Below, piece by piece: positions 34,036 to 43,050 of a stretch of 64,000 nucleotides of DNA. How positions within the stretch are numbered: the first letter of the stretch is position 1; every line of letters begins with the position of its first letter. Origin of the DNA: Arthrospiribacter ruber (GTDB lineage: Bacteria; Bacteroidota; Bacteroidia; Cytophagales; Cyclobacteriaceae); assembly GCF_019343195.1 (NCBI RefSeq), contig NZ_RPHB01000004.1, forward strand, positions 62,001 through 126,000, in the 5' to 3' direction. Below the pieces are notes generated by a model, which was not told the origin of the DNA, made no database searches, and worked only from the letters and a program-made list of their open reading frames with translations. Made by a program: the position numbers and the translations under genes.

Positions 34036-35882
34036 TACCAAGCTATGCCATAATCCTCTCCATGATTGCTGGAGCCTCCCCAGAAACTGTCATGATCCCA
34101 ATCAAACCAAATGGCGTTGAGTGGTCCTGAGGTTCTCTCCAGAAAATTCATCTTGTACCCTTTTTTGGCGAGTTCTCTTCTGATCCAAGTAGGAATCTCT
34201 TGATTCAAGGTAATTGAGCCTGGCTTTGACTCATGTGCGCCAAAAGATGACTGCATGTGATAGTTGTGGATATTGGCTGCCTCAGCAGCTTCCTGTACCG
34301 TCATGTCAAATTCCACAATATTCAAAAACATCTGTAAAAGATCCTGATCTTGAGTATCTCCACCTTGCACCGCAAAGGATAAAAACGGTTTTCCATCTTT
34401 CAGTGCCATACTAGGCGTCAGGGTCACTCTAGGCCTTTTACCAGGCTCTACAAGGTTAAAAGGATTCAGCTTCTCATCCAATACAAAACTTTGCATCCTT
34501 TGACTCAGACCTATGCCTGTATTGCCTGCTATTACCGCAGGAACCCAGCCTCCGGATGGGGTGATAGATACCACCCAGCCATCTTTGTCTGCTGCCTGAA
34601 TAGAGGTGGTACCTGATTGAAAGCTCAGCAAAAATGGATCCTCTGGCCCTTGAATAGGCAATTCTGGCTGGTTGTAAGCCAAGGCGTCTTTTCTCTTCTT
34701 GAGCAATTCCATAAAAGGATTTGTTTCACCCTGAAAAGGGTAGGGGTCACCAGGTCCGATTTCAGGATCATTGCTGTCTTTAATGAGCTTTGCACGTTCT
34801 TTTGCATACTCTTTTGAAAGCAATCCTTTCATAGGGCTCTTTGGCTCAAAGGCAGGATCTCCATAGTAAAAGTCCCTATCAGTAAATGCCAAACTCATCG
34901 TTTGATACAAAGTATGGATGTATCTTGAAGAATTATACCCCATTGACTTCAGGTCAAAATTTTCAAGAATATTCAAAGATTGCAGTAAAGCAGGACCCTG
35001 CGTCCATTCCTGAAGTTTATATACCTCAATACCCTTATAATTGACACTCAATGGTTTTTCGATTTTTACTTTCCAGTTGGCAAGGTCTTCTTTGGTGAAA
35101 AGGCCTCCTTGTTCCCTGGTACCCCGTACTATTTCCTCAGCAATGTCTCCTTTATAAAAACGCTCATATGCCGCATAAATGGCTTCTTTTCTGGACTTTC
35201 CTTCAGACAGTGCCTTTTCTTCCTCTATTACAAGTTTTTCCAAAGTATTGTAAAGATCTTCTTGCACAAAGATTTCCCCGGCTTTGGGAGCCTCTCTTTC
35301 TTCTCCAAGATGAGGGAGAAACACTTTCTTGCTGTAAGGCCATTCTTTGATGAGGTCCTTTCTGTTTTCAATCATATTGGCTGTCTGGGCTTCTATTGGA
35401 TACCCTTTGGCCATTTCCATAGCTGGTTTGAGAACTTCTTTCAGACTCATGGTCCCATATTCGGCCAACATGGTCATCAGACCACCCGGAGTACCAGGTG
35501 TGGTTGCAGCAAGAGGACCAAACTCGGGAGGATATTTCATGTCTTTTTCTCTAAAAAAATCCTGCGTAGCGCCAGTTGGTGCTATTCCCATAGCGTTGAT
35601 AGCTATAACCTCTTTGGTATTGGGATTGTAGATCATAGCTTGGGTTTCTCCTCCCCAACTCAATACATCCCACATCGTACAGACCGCAGCCAGCATGGCA
35701 CAGGAGGCATCTACTGCATTTCCTCCTTGGGAAAAGATCATGGCACCTGCTGTAGCCCCTAGCGGTTTTCCGGTAATGGCCATCCAATGTTTACCATGGA
35801 GAGGGGGTTTCTGGGTGTTTTGGGCTATAACTGAAAATGCCAGCAATAGCGCGATGCTTAGGGTGATTACTTTTTTCATCAT
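34035..35882 (-). CDS. ggt: Gamma-glutamyltransferase family protein
   Basis: A 615-residue secreted Ntn-hydrolase with signal peptide KKVITLSIALLLAFSVIAQ. The proenzyme has GKPLGATAGAMIFSQGGNAVD near the N-terminus, TTPGTPGGLM, and the autoprocessing site FQSGTTS with nucleophile Thr at about 425/426, followed by AADKDGWVVSITPSGGW. The C-terminal RPRVTLTPSMALKDGKP segment is typical. The first Thr-Thr-His of classical GGT is Thr-Thr-Ser, so a substrate different from glutathione is possible. It likely cleaves gamma-glutamyl compounds in the periplasm. It follows the next-listed gene by six bases in one operon. Confidence 0.9.
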   Translation of the reverse strand: MMKKVITLSIALLLAFSVIAQNTQKPPLHGKHWMAITGKPLGATAGAMIFSQGGNAVDASCAMLAAVCTMWDVLSWGGETQAMIYNPNTKEVIAINAMGIAPTGATQDFFREKDMKYPPEFGPLAATTPGTPGGLMTMLAEYGTMSLKEVLKPAMEMAKGYPIEAQTANMIENRKDLIKEWPYSKKVFLPHLGEEREAPKAGEIFVQEDLYNTLEKLVIEEEKALSEGKSRKEAIYAAYERFYKGDIAEEIVRGTREQGGLFTKEDLANWKVKIEKPLSVNYKGIEVYKLQEWTQGPALLQSLNILENFDLKSMGYNSSRYIHTLYQTMSLAFTDRDFYYGDPAFEPKSPMKGLLSKEYAKERAKLIKDSNDPEIGPGDPYPFQGETNPFMELLKKRKDALAYNQPELPIQGPEDPFLLSFQSGTTSIQAADKDGWVVSITPSGGWVPAVIAGNTGIGLSQRMQSFVLDEKLNPFNLVEPGKRPRVTLTPSMALKDGKPFLSFAVQGGDTQDQDLLQMFLNIVEFDMTVQEAAEAANIHNYHMQSSFGAHESKPGSITLNQEIPTWIRRELAKKGYKMNFLERTSGPLNAIWFDWDHDSFWGGSSNHGEDYGIAW

Positions 35883-35888
35883 TTTGGA

Positions 35889-36965
35889 TTAATCTTCAAG
35901 TAATTTGGGAATTAAGGGCTCGTACCCATCAAACCTACTGTTGTAGTGGGTGAATATTGTAAATAAGCCTGATGGTGATTTGAGATTTAGTGAATTGTCC
36001 TTGATAAAAGATTCCATTTCCTCAGACTGCTCTCCAAAAATGGCAACTAGCTTTTTTCTTGAGGTAGGAACTTTATGTATGTTTTTGTCCTGAATGTAAT
36101 AGTAAGAGTTTCTCTTTTTCACCTGATCATTTCTTTCCCCGACCATGAGGGCTTCATTATAATTTGAAGAACGGATGGAAGCAATAGTCCTTCGTACCAA
36201 AGGCAATTGACCTTCTACCAAAACCTCAAAGAAGCCGGAAATAGGAACTCCATCTTCTTTAAAATCCATTCCATTGACAAAATACCGCGGTACGTTGGCG
36301 CTTTCATCTACCCAAACAATATTCTGCACCCTTAGTCCTGGAAGGGTAGTGATCATATCTTCTTCATCTACCCGCAATTCAAAAGTATTGGTGCTGATGT
36401 TGTACCTTGCGAAATATCCTTCCAAAACTTCATAATCCCTGTAAAGCAAAATGGAAGCCTTATTCCATTTTGGATCCAGGTAGAAATTACCTTCCAGCCT
36501 CTTTGGTTCAGGCGGAATGCCAAATACTTGGTTACCGCCAATGAAATTGGGTCTTTTTGTAAACAGCTCAGAGATATTTGTCGCCCTTATGGTTTTTTGT
36601 AGGGCGTTTTCTTCAGGATTTTCATAACCCAAGGGAAATAAAGTAATCATTCCCAAATCCACATTTCCCCTGACATTCACCACAGATTGGTACGATTGGT
36701 AACCTTCCGCGTTGATGTTAAGAATAAAGCGGTTAGAATAAACATTTTCCAACTGAAAGTTACCTCCGTTTTTGGAATTGGCAGCAAAGGCAGTTTCTCT
36801 CAGGGTGACGCTGGCACCATTGATTCTACCTTCTGTGAGTCCATCCTTTAGTTGACCTTTAATTGTAAATTTTTCATCACCGGCCTGTCCTGAAACATTA
36901 TTGTAAGAACCTACTATCATAATTAGGCCAAGGGCTGCAAAAAGTTTATAAATAGAATTGATCAT
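35889..36965 (-). CDS. Carboxypeptidase-regulatory-like domain protein
   Basis: A 358-residue secreted protein with a hydrophobic leader ending near NNVSGQ. The N-terminal region (about residues 34-120) is a CarboxypepD_reg-like beta-sandwich: FTIKGQLKDGLTEGRINGAS, SKNGGNFQLENV, LNINAEGYQSYQSVV. The remaining two thirds form an uncharacterised domain with an FYLDPKWNKASILLYRDYEVLEG segment and a basic KKRNSYYYIQDK stretch. Proteins of this layout are common in Bacteroidota and may act at the outer membrane. It is the first gene of a two-gene unit with ggt. Confidence 0.7.
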   Translation of the reverse strand: MINSIYKLFAALGLIMIVGSYNNVSGQAGDEKFTIKGQLKDGLTEGRINGASVTLRETAFAANSKNGGNFQLENVYSNRFILNINAEGYQSYQSVVNVRGNVDLGMITLFPLGYENPEENALQKTIRATNISELFTKRPNFIGGNQVFGIPPEPKRLEGNFYLDPKWNKASILLYRDYEVLEGYFARYNISTNTFELRVDEEDMITTLPGLRVQNIVWVDESANVPRYFVNGMDFKEDGVPISGFFEVLVEGQLPLVRRTIASIRSSNYNEALMVGERNDQVKKRNSYYYIQDKNIHKVPTSRKKLVAIFGEQSEEMESFIKDNSLNLKSPSGLFTIFTHYNSRFDGYEPLIPKLLED

Positions 36966-37076
36966 AAGTGAAGATATTCACAGTTAGGAATTGATTTTGA
37001 CTTATTATGTTACCAGAAATAACAGTACTTTAGTCGTAATATAATTATTGATTTCTAAAAAACTGAAAAAATCTGT

Positions 37077-37421
37077 ATGTACTTGATATTTCTTTACTTG
37101 ATGAGTGGGTTTTATATTTTTGCGGGAGTGATGCATTTCATCAAACCAAGGATGTATATTAAAATAATTCCCCCATATTTGCCTAACCCAGCTTTATTGA
37201 ATGCATTGGCCGGATTATTTGAAATTATTTTGGGTTTTGGTTTGTTGTTTGAATCTACCCGGTCTATTGCTGCTTACGGCATCATTTTATTGCTTGTAGC
37301 GGTTTTTCCTGCCAATGTATACATGTATCAAAAAGGCAGTAAAGGGATCCCTAAATGGATTTTATTGCTTAGATTACCCATGCAACTGCTGTTGATAGGT
37401 TGGGCTTATGTTTACACTTAA
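37077..37421 (+). CDS. DoxX-family membrane protein
   Basis: A 114-residue protein with four helices. It has the family start LMSGFYIFAGVMHFIKPRMY, followed by the proline-rich IPPYLPNPALLNALAGLFEIIL segment and the terminal VYMYQKGSKGIPKWILLLRLPMQ loop. DoxX-type proteins may take part in membrane redox or thiosulfate oxidation, but small members have no fixed role. It is followed by the DEAD-box gene with four bases between stop and start. Confidence 0.85.
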   Translation: MYLIFLYLMSGFYIFAGVMHFIKPRMYIKIIPPYLPNPALLNALAGLFEIILGFGLLFESTRSIAAYGIILLLVAVFPANVYMYQKGSKGIPKWILLLRLPMQLLLIGWAYVYT

Positions 37422-37425
37422 ATGA

Positions 37426-38859
37426 ATGATTTTGAATTTTAGTCAATTTAATTTTGAATCCAGTCTTCAAGAAGGACTGGACGCAATGGGCTTTGAAAAG
37501 CCAACCCCAATACAAGAACAGGCTATACCTGCAATATTAGAAGGAAAAGACCTTATTGCATGTGCGCAAACCGGCACGGGTAAGACAGCTGCCTTCATTC
37601 TCCCGGTTCTGAACAAAATAGCAGCCTCCGGCCAATCAGGGCTGGATACTTTGATTCTTGCACCAACAAGGGAATTGGCCATACAGATTGACCAACAGAT
37701 TCAAGGCTTTGCCTATTTTGTAGGTATCAGTTCTATCCCGGTATATGGAGGTGGTGACGGAGTGGTATGGGAGCAACAAAAAAGAGCTCTTGAAACAGGG
37801 GCCGAAATCATTGTGGCAACTCCAGGAAGGTTGATCGCCCTGCTGGCCGGAGGTAAAATCAAATTGGATAAACTGAAGCACTTGATTTTGGACGAAGCAG
37901 ACAGGATGTTGGATATGGGATTTTCGGATGATATCCTTACCATTGTTAATTACTTGCCAAAACAAAGACAGACGGTACTCTTTTCGGCTACCATGCCTCC
38001 AAAAATCCGTCAGTTCTCGAAGCAACTGCTCAATCAACCTGAAGAAATCAGCTTAGCGCTTGGTAAAACTGCTGAAGGTGTTACCCAGTCTGCATACCTG
38101 GTATATGATTCGCAGAAAGAAGCACTTGTACGAAGTATTCTGAAGCAAAAGGATTATGAAGCAGTGATCATTTTTGCCAGCACAAAAGAAAAGGTAAAGA
38201 GCCTTTATAAAGTATTAAAAAAGGATTTTGAAGTGGAAGCTTTTCACTCTGATTTAGAACAGGTTGAAAGGGAGAAGATAATGTCCAACTTCAAGAATAG
38301 GAGCCTGAAAATCCTGATCGGTACGGATATCATATCCAGAGGGATTGATGTAGTGGGAATTGAGCTGGTGGTCAATTTTGATACCCCAAATGATCCGGAA
38401 GATTATGTGCACAGAGTAGGAAGGACAGCAAGAGCAGACAGTAAAGGAGAGGCCATCACTTTTGTCAATGACAAGGATCAGTATAAGTTCAGGAGAATTG
38501 AATCTCTGATTGGTCTTGAGGTGGACAAACATCCACTTCCTGAAGGATTCGAAAAAGGTCCTGAATACAAAGAGTCCAAAGGAGCTTATTCCAAGGATAA
38601 GGCTAAGAAGAAACCCAAATTTGATCCAAAAAAAAATACCAAGAAAGGTTCTTCAAGAAAGGAAAGCCAGGCTTCAGGCTCAGGGCAGAAAAGCAACTTA
38701 CCTAAAAGAGAGATCAGTCATGCAAGCAAGAGCGAGCCCAAAAGAACACTCCCTACAAGAGAAAACCTTCCTGTTCAAACAGAAGAAGCAAATACCCCTA
38801 AAAAGAAATCAAGATTTGGAAGCAGGAGCAATGTGGTAGACAATCAGGGAGAAAATTGA
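37426..38859 (+). CDS. DEAD-box RNA helicase
   Basis: A 477-residue ATP-dependent RNA helicase of RhlE type. Motifs in order: Q motif (GFEKPTPIQEQAIP), I AQTGTGKT (47-54), Ia PTRELA, Ib TPGR, II DEAD, III SAT, IV/V IIFASTKE and GTDIISRGIDV, VI HRVGRTAR. A basic low-complexity tail starts near residue 385 (KAKKKPKFDPKKNTKKGSS), probably for RNA binding. It unwinds structured RNA, with ribosome assembly or cold adaptation as likely roles. It may be transcribed together with the upstream DoxX gene. A terminator follows. Confidence 0.95.
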   Translation: MILNFSQFNFESSLQEGLDAMGFEKPTPIQEQAIPAILEGKDLIACAQTGTGKTAAFILPVLNKIAASGQSGLDTLILAPTRELAIQIDQQIQGFAYFVGISSIPVYGGGDGVVWEQQKRALETGAEIIVATPGRLIALLAGGKIKLDKLKHLILDEADRMLDMGFSDDILTIVNYLPKQRQTVLFSATMPPKIRQFSKQLLNQPEEISLALGKTAEGVTQSAYLVYDSQKEALVRSILKQKDYEAVIIFASTKEKVKSLYKVLKKDFEVEAFHSDLEQVEREKIMSNFKNRSLKILIGTDIISRGIDVVGIELVVNFDTPNDPEDYVHRVGRTARADSKGEAITFVNDKDQYKFRRIESLIGLEVDKHPLPEGFEKGPEYKESKGAYSKDKAKKKPKFDPKKNTKKGSSRKESQASGSGQKSNLPKREISHASKSEPKRTLPTRENLPVQTEEANTPKKKSRFGSRSNVVDNQGEN

Positions 38860-38881
38860 TTTATACTTCATCATAAATATG

Positions 38882-38917
38882 AAAAGGGATGGCTGATCCA
38901 ACAGCTATCCCTTTTTT
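38882..38917 (+). terminator. Intrinsic terminator after the helicase gene
   Basis: Stem AAAAGGGATGGCTG/CAGCTATCCCTTTT (one wobble) with a 6-base loop and a T run, 22 bases after the stop; the A-rich side lets it act on the minus strand too. Confidence 0.85.
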
Positions 38918-38936
38918 AGTAAAAGATAAGGACCAA

Positions 38937-40175
38937 TTATTTTTTGGCATTTGGAATACTTTCCAAAATCAATTTTACCAATTCGGCTTTGTCTTCATTT
39001 TTGATCCATCTGGTGACAATCAACAGGTCATTTTCAGGGTCCACATATACCATGTTGGTGCCTGCACCTAAGTGAAAGAAAGCGGATTCAGGTGCGGCAG
39101 GGATTTCTTTTTTGTCCGTGTTTAGAAAATAATTCATAAAGCCATAATTGGTCTGCACCGGTGTTGGTGTTTTGGATTTTGATATCCATTCTTCTGAGAT
39201 GATTCTTTCGCCGTTCCATAATCCATTTTTCAAAGTCAGATAGCCAAAACGGGCCTGGTCATAAGCCGAAATAAACAATCCACCACCCCAATGCGAACCT
39301 CCACTCACGGATTGGACTATTTGCCCATCCAAAATCACAAATGAATTCTCATAACCGGTCCACCTCCATGTGTGGCTCGCACCGATTTTGTCCATGACAT
39401 GATCTTTCAGTACTTGGGGAAGTGGTTTCCTCCAAACATTCAATGCCGCCAAAGCCAGTACATTTACCCTGGTATCATTGTACTTGTACACGGAACCGGG
39501 TTCATTCCTTTCTCTGTTGATCCACTCTTCTGGTTTACCCTGAGGACGGTCTGCCCAATCAGGTTTTCCCCAGAGACTGCCTTCCCAATCCGATGTTTGC
39601 CTCAGGAGGTGTTCCCATGTGATTTTTTTGTTGTTCGGAGTGTCAAAAAGCTCAAAAACATCCTCTTCAAAAAGATGATCCGCTTTATTGATGGCAGATT
39701 TGCCTGGTTCATAAGGGATAATAGGAGCCATGTATGGATATACCAGGTCTTTTTCACTTTTGATGAGACCCTTATCCACTGCTAGTCCCACAGTAGTGGA
39801 CAATATACTTTTGGCAACACTAAAAGTCAGATCTACCCTATGGGGGTCTCCCCATTTTCCGATAACATATCCTTTGTAAATGATTAATCCAGTGGCTTCG
39901 CCACGGTCTTTCATAGGGCCTACGGGATATCCAAAGGGTTCTCTTCCAAAGGCACTTTGGTAATGGGCAAGTTTGAGGTTTTTGTCAGCAGTACTTTCGG
40001 ATTTGAGCGCAAAATCAATTGCTTCTTTGAGTTTATCAGCCTTTACCTGAAGTTCTGTTGGATTTTTTTCTTCCCAATCTCCTTCTGTTGGGAAATAGGC
40101 TGACTGTGCATGCACAGATGGAAGGATTGCTACAAGTATTAAGAGAACAAAATAGACCTGAATAAATGCTTTCAT
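38937..40175 (-). CDS. Serine hydrolase, beta-lactamase-like
   Basis: A 412-residue secreted penicillin-binding-protein fold enzyme with signal peptide KAFIQVYFVLLILVAILPSVHAQ. The nucleophile motif is SVAKS (S-x2-K), the second motif is YKYNDTRVN (Y-x-N), and the third region SHWGGGLFIS holds an H-x-G-like element. These fit class C beta-lactamase-like esterases and peptidases. Substrate is not predictable. ATG at 40173-40175 gives the leader; an upstream start at 40214 adds thirteen residues without signal character. It is monocistronic and divergent from the FAD oxidoreductase. Confidence 0.88.
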   Translation of the reverse strand: MKAFIQVYFVLLILVAILPSVHAQSAYFPTEGDWEEKNPTELQVKADKLKEAIDFALKSESTADKNLKLAHYQSAFGREPFGYPVGPMKDRGEATGLIIYKGYVIGKWGDPHRVDLTFSVAKSILSTTVGLAVDKGLIKSEKDLVYPYMAPIIPYEPGKSAINKADHLFEEDVFELFDTPNNKKITWEHLLRQTSDWEGSLWGKPDWADRPQGKPEEWINRERNEPGSVYKYNDTRVNVLALAALNVWRKPLPQVLKDHVMDKIGASHTWRWTGYENSFVILDGQIVQSVSGGSHWGGGLFISAYDQARFGYLTLKNGLWNGERIISEEWISKSKTPTPVQTNYGFMNYFLNTDKKEIPAAPESAFFHLGAGTNMVYVDPENDLLIVTRWIKNEDKAELVKLILESIPNAKK

Positions 40176-40337
40176 ATTTAAAGGTGATTTTTCATTGGAA
40201 GATACCCTTTCCATTCTGTAAATTGAAAATGAAATACAAAGTTTGTGTATAAGTGATTTGATTGGTTGGATGCTTGTATAAAATTTTGTTCAAAACAATT
40301 TTATTTCTATTTGGTCATATCTGTATACCTATTTGTT

Positions 40338-41591
40338 ATGAAGAAAGAATCAAACGTTTACATTATCGGTGCCGGCATTTCAGGACTGATCGCTGCCATT
40401 GAACTTGAAAAAGCCGGATTTTCACCTGTCATTTTGGAATCCTCCGACGCAGTAGGTGGTAGGGTCAGAACCGACCAAAAAGATGGTTTCTTACTAGACC
40501 GTGGCTTTCAGGTATTATTGACGGCCTATCCAGAAGCACTAAGGTACTTAGATTACCAACTGTTAAATCTCAAATACTTTGACCCTGGAGCTATCATATT
40601 CAAACCTGGAAATACATTTAAGGTACACGATCCTTTAAGAGATCCTTCTAAAGCATTAAGCATGGCTTTTTCTGAGGTAGGTACTTTCATGGACAAAATA
40701 AAAATGTACCAACTGACCAAGGAAGTAAAGAGCAAGAGCGATGCGGAAATTTTCACAGAACCTTCCGTATCCACCTTACAGTTTTTGACTGAATATGGGT
40801 TTTCGTCTAAAATCATCGATAACTTTTTCAAACCTTTCTTCAAGGGAATCTTTCTGGAAAATGATTTAAGGACTTCCTCTAGGATGTTCCAATTTGTATT
40901 TAAAATGTTTGCTGAAGGGCATGCTGCTGTCCCTGAATTGGGCATGCAGGTCATTCCCGAGCAGCTAAAAAGCAAACTTATGCATACAGAAATCAGATTT
41001 GGGCAAAAGGTAAAACGACTTCAGGGAACCACCATTGAATTGGAATCAGGAGAAAATCTTGCTGCCGACGCAATCATTGTTGCATGTAGGCCTGATTTAT
41101 TAATACCCCAACTATCAGGACAGATAAAACCTTACCGAAAAGTAATCAATCTGTATTTTTCTCTGGAGAAATCATTCATTGCACAACCTATGATAGGACT
41201 TTTACCGGATGAACAGTTTTTATCCAACAACATTGTTTTTATGACTGATGTCAGCAAAGCTTATTCTACCAATGGACGGGCATTGCTATCTGTATCGATT
41301 ACCAAGCCTGTGCCATTGGATGACAAGCTTGCGAAGTTGATCAGCATAGAACTTTCCGCCCTGACCAATATCAATGCAGAGTTTTTTGAACATGTCAAAA
41401 CTTATGAGATTGAGGAAGCATTGCCTGAGGTAGATGACCTCAGTATTACGCTTCCTGCGACTGAAAGTAAGGCATATGATCATGTGTTTTTGGCAGGGGA
41501 TCATTTGTTATACGGATCCTTGAATGCAGCCATGACTTCAGGACGAAAAGCTGCAGAAGCCATGATTTTATCATTACAACCTACTTTTTGA
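40338..41591 (+). CDS. FAD-dependent oxidoreductase (amine-oxidase type)
   Basis: A 417-residue flavoprotein with N-terminal dinucleotide motif VYIIGAGISGLIAAIELEKAG, the follow-on GGRVRTD motif that contacts FAD, GFLLDRGFQVL, and a C-terminal VFLAGDHLLYGSLNAAMTSGRKAAEAM that completes FAD binding. The fold is shared by amine oxidases, protoporphyrinogen oxidases and phytoene desaturase-like enzymes; DRGFQV resembles the protoporphyrinogen/carotenoid-desaturase side. The substrate is unknown. ATG at 40338 is chosen; the frame extends to 40266 without homology. The SDR gene follows one base later. Confidence 0.85.
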   Translation: MKKESNVYIIGAGISGLIAAIELEKAGFSPVILESSDAVGGRVRTDQKDGFLLDRGFQVLLTAYPEALRYLDYQLLNLKYFDPGAIIFKPGNTFKVHDPLRDPSKALSMAFSEVGTFMDKIKMYQLTKEVKSKSDAEIFTEPSVSTLQFLTEYGFSSKIIDNFFKPFFKGIFLENDLRTSSRMFQFVFKMFAEGHAAVPELGMQVIPEQLKSKLMHTEIRFGQKVKRLQGTTIELESGENLAADAIIVACRPDLLIPQLSGQIKPYRKVINLYFSLEKSFIAQPMIGLLPDEQFLSNNIVFMTDVSKAYSTNGRALLSVSITKPVPLDDKLAKLISIELSALTNINAEFFEHVKTYEIEEALPEVDDLSITLPATESKAYDHVFLAGDHLLYGSLNAAMTSGRKAAEAMILSLQPTF

Positions 41592-41592
41592 T

Positions 41593-42984
41593 TTGAAAAA
41601 AACTGTCGCTATAGCTGGAGCAAGTGGGTATGTAGGCCGTTGGTTTATCCATAAGTTTAAGGACAAATACAATATTGTAGCCTTAAGCAGAAATGAAGCT
41701 GAGGAAAATCCACACTTAGGAGTGGAATGGAGGAAAGTGGAGTTATTTTCCATTACCTCTACCACTGAGGCCCTAAAGGAAGTAGATGTCGCGATCTATC
41801 TGATTCATTCCATGAGTGCCTCCACGAGGCTTAACCAAGGAAGTTTTGAGGACACGGATTTACTCTTAGCAGACAACTTTGCTAGGGCAGCTGCCGCAAA
41901 TGGCATACAACAAATTGTGTATATGGGTGGCATTCTTCCAAAGGAAGTAGATGTAAAAAAAATGTCGAAGCACCTCAGAAGCAGACTTGAGGTGGAAAAA
42001 ACGCTAGGTTCAAAAGGCGTGGCTGTCACAGCACTGAGGGCAGGGATCATTGTAGGCCCGGGAGGAAGTTCATTTGACATGATTTACAACCTTGTGCGCA
42101 AACTGCCTGCGCTGATGTGTCCCAAATGGACACTATCGCATACCCAAGCCATTTCTCTTAAAAACACACTGGAGATCATGGATGTCTGTATAGGAAATGA
42201 GGAAACTTATGATAGGGCTTATGAGATAGGTTCACCTGAAGTCCTGACCTATAAGGAAATGCTGGAAATAACAGCCAAGGTAATGGGCAAAAGAAGGTGG
42301 ATATTTTCAGTTCCTGTGTTCTCTGTGGGGCTTTCCAAGCTTTGGGTAAGTTTTTTTGGAGAAACACCTTATTCTTTGGTTTCTCCTCTTGTACACAGCC
42401 TTAAGCATACGCTTACAGTAGCCGAAGATTTGATATTTGATCAGGCAGATATTCAATACCAGACATATAAAGAGGCTGTGATAGACGCTTTGGATCCAGA
42501 TGCTGAAAAACCAAAATTACCTGAATTTAAGTCAAGTGATGGGAAAATGAATACCGTCAGAAGTATACAAAGACTTCCAGGTACAAGACATCAAAGCGCA
42601 ATGTGGGTCGCCAATAGGTATAAGCTTTGGTTGCCAACTTTTTTTTCATTTTTGATCAATGCGGAGGAAACAGCAGATGGCGAAGTACGGTTTTATTTTT
42701 TCTTAAGGACAAACAATCCCATGCTGCGCCTTAAATGGGTACCGGATCGAAGCGATGTGAAAAGACAGCTGTTTTATATCTCTGGCGGCTGGTTGGTCAA
42801 AAGATTTGATTACGGCTGGCTGGAATTCAGAGAAGTAATGGATGGAAGGCACATCATCTCAGCCATTCATGAATTTGTGCCCCGCCTTCCTTGGTATGTA
42901 TACATCAATACCCAGGCAAAGCTTCACCTTTGGGTAATGAACAGATTTAAAAATTATCTCAAAAAATTCAATGAAGAAGATTAA
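41593..42984 (+). CDS. SDR-family oxidoreductase with DUF2867-like C-terminus
   Basis: A 463-residue protein starting at TTG (41593), one base after the stop of the preceding gene. The N-terminal Rossmann domain has VAIAGASGYVGRW and VYMGGILP; a mid-domain YEIGSPEVLTYKEML segment is typical of YbjT-type extended SDRs. The C-terminal third (about 320-460) contains the strands FYFFLRTNNPMLRLKWVPDR and LVKRFDYGWLEFREV, resembling DUF2867. The enzyme is probably NAD(P)-dependent; reaction unknown. No in-frame ATG fits the conserved N-terminus, so TTG is the start. It appears coupled to the FAD oxidoreductase. Confidence 0.85.
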   Translation: MKKTVAIAGASGYVGRWFIHKFKDKYNIVALSRNEAEENPHLGVEWRKVELFSITSTTEALKEVDVAIYLIHSMSASTRLNQGSFEDTDLLLADNFARAAAANGIQQIVYMGGILPKEVDVKKMSKHLRSRLEVEKTLGSKGVAVTALRAGIIVGPGGSSFDMIYNLVRKLPALMCPKWTLSHTQAISLKNTLEIMDVCIGNEETYDRAYEIGSPEVLTYKEMLEITAKVMGKRRWIFSVPVFSVGLSKLWVSFFGETPYSLVSPLVHSLKHTLTVAEDLIFDQADIQYQTYKEAVIDALDPDAEKPKLPEFKSSDGKMNTVRSIQRLPGTRHQSAMWVANRYKLWLPTFFSFLINAEETADGEVRFYFFLRTNNPMLRLKWVPDRSDVKRQLFYISGGWLVKRFDYGWLEFREVMDGRHIISAIHEFVPRLPWYVYINTQAKLHLWVMNRFKNYLKKFNEED

Positions 42985-43050
42985 CCATAATTTAACCAGA
43001 TGCGTGATTAATGTGTAGCTTTAAGAAAGCTTAAAACAAACCAACGAAAT

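Noticed and set aside
35109-35762. Open frame of 217 codons opposite ggt
   Set aside because: Antisense shadow of a gene with clear signal peptide and processing site; the residue make-up (rich in F, S, C, H) is typical of such shadows.
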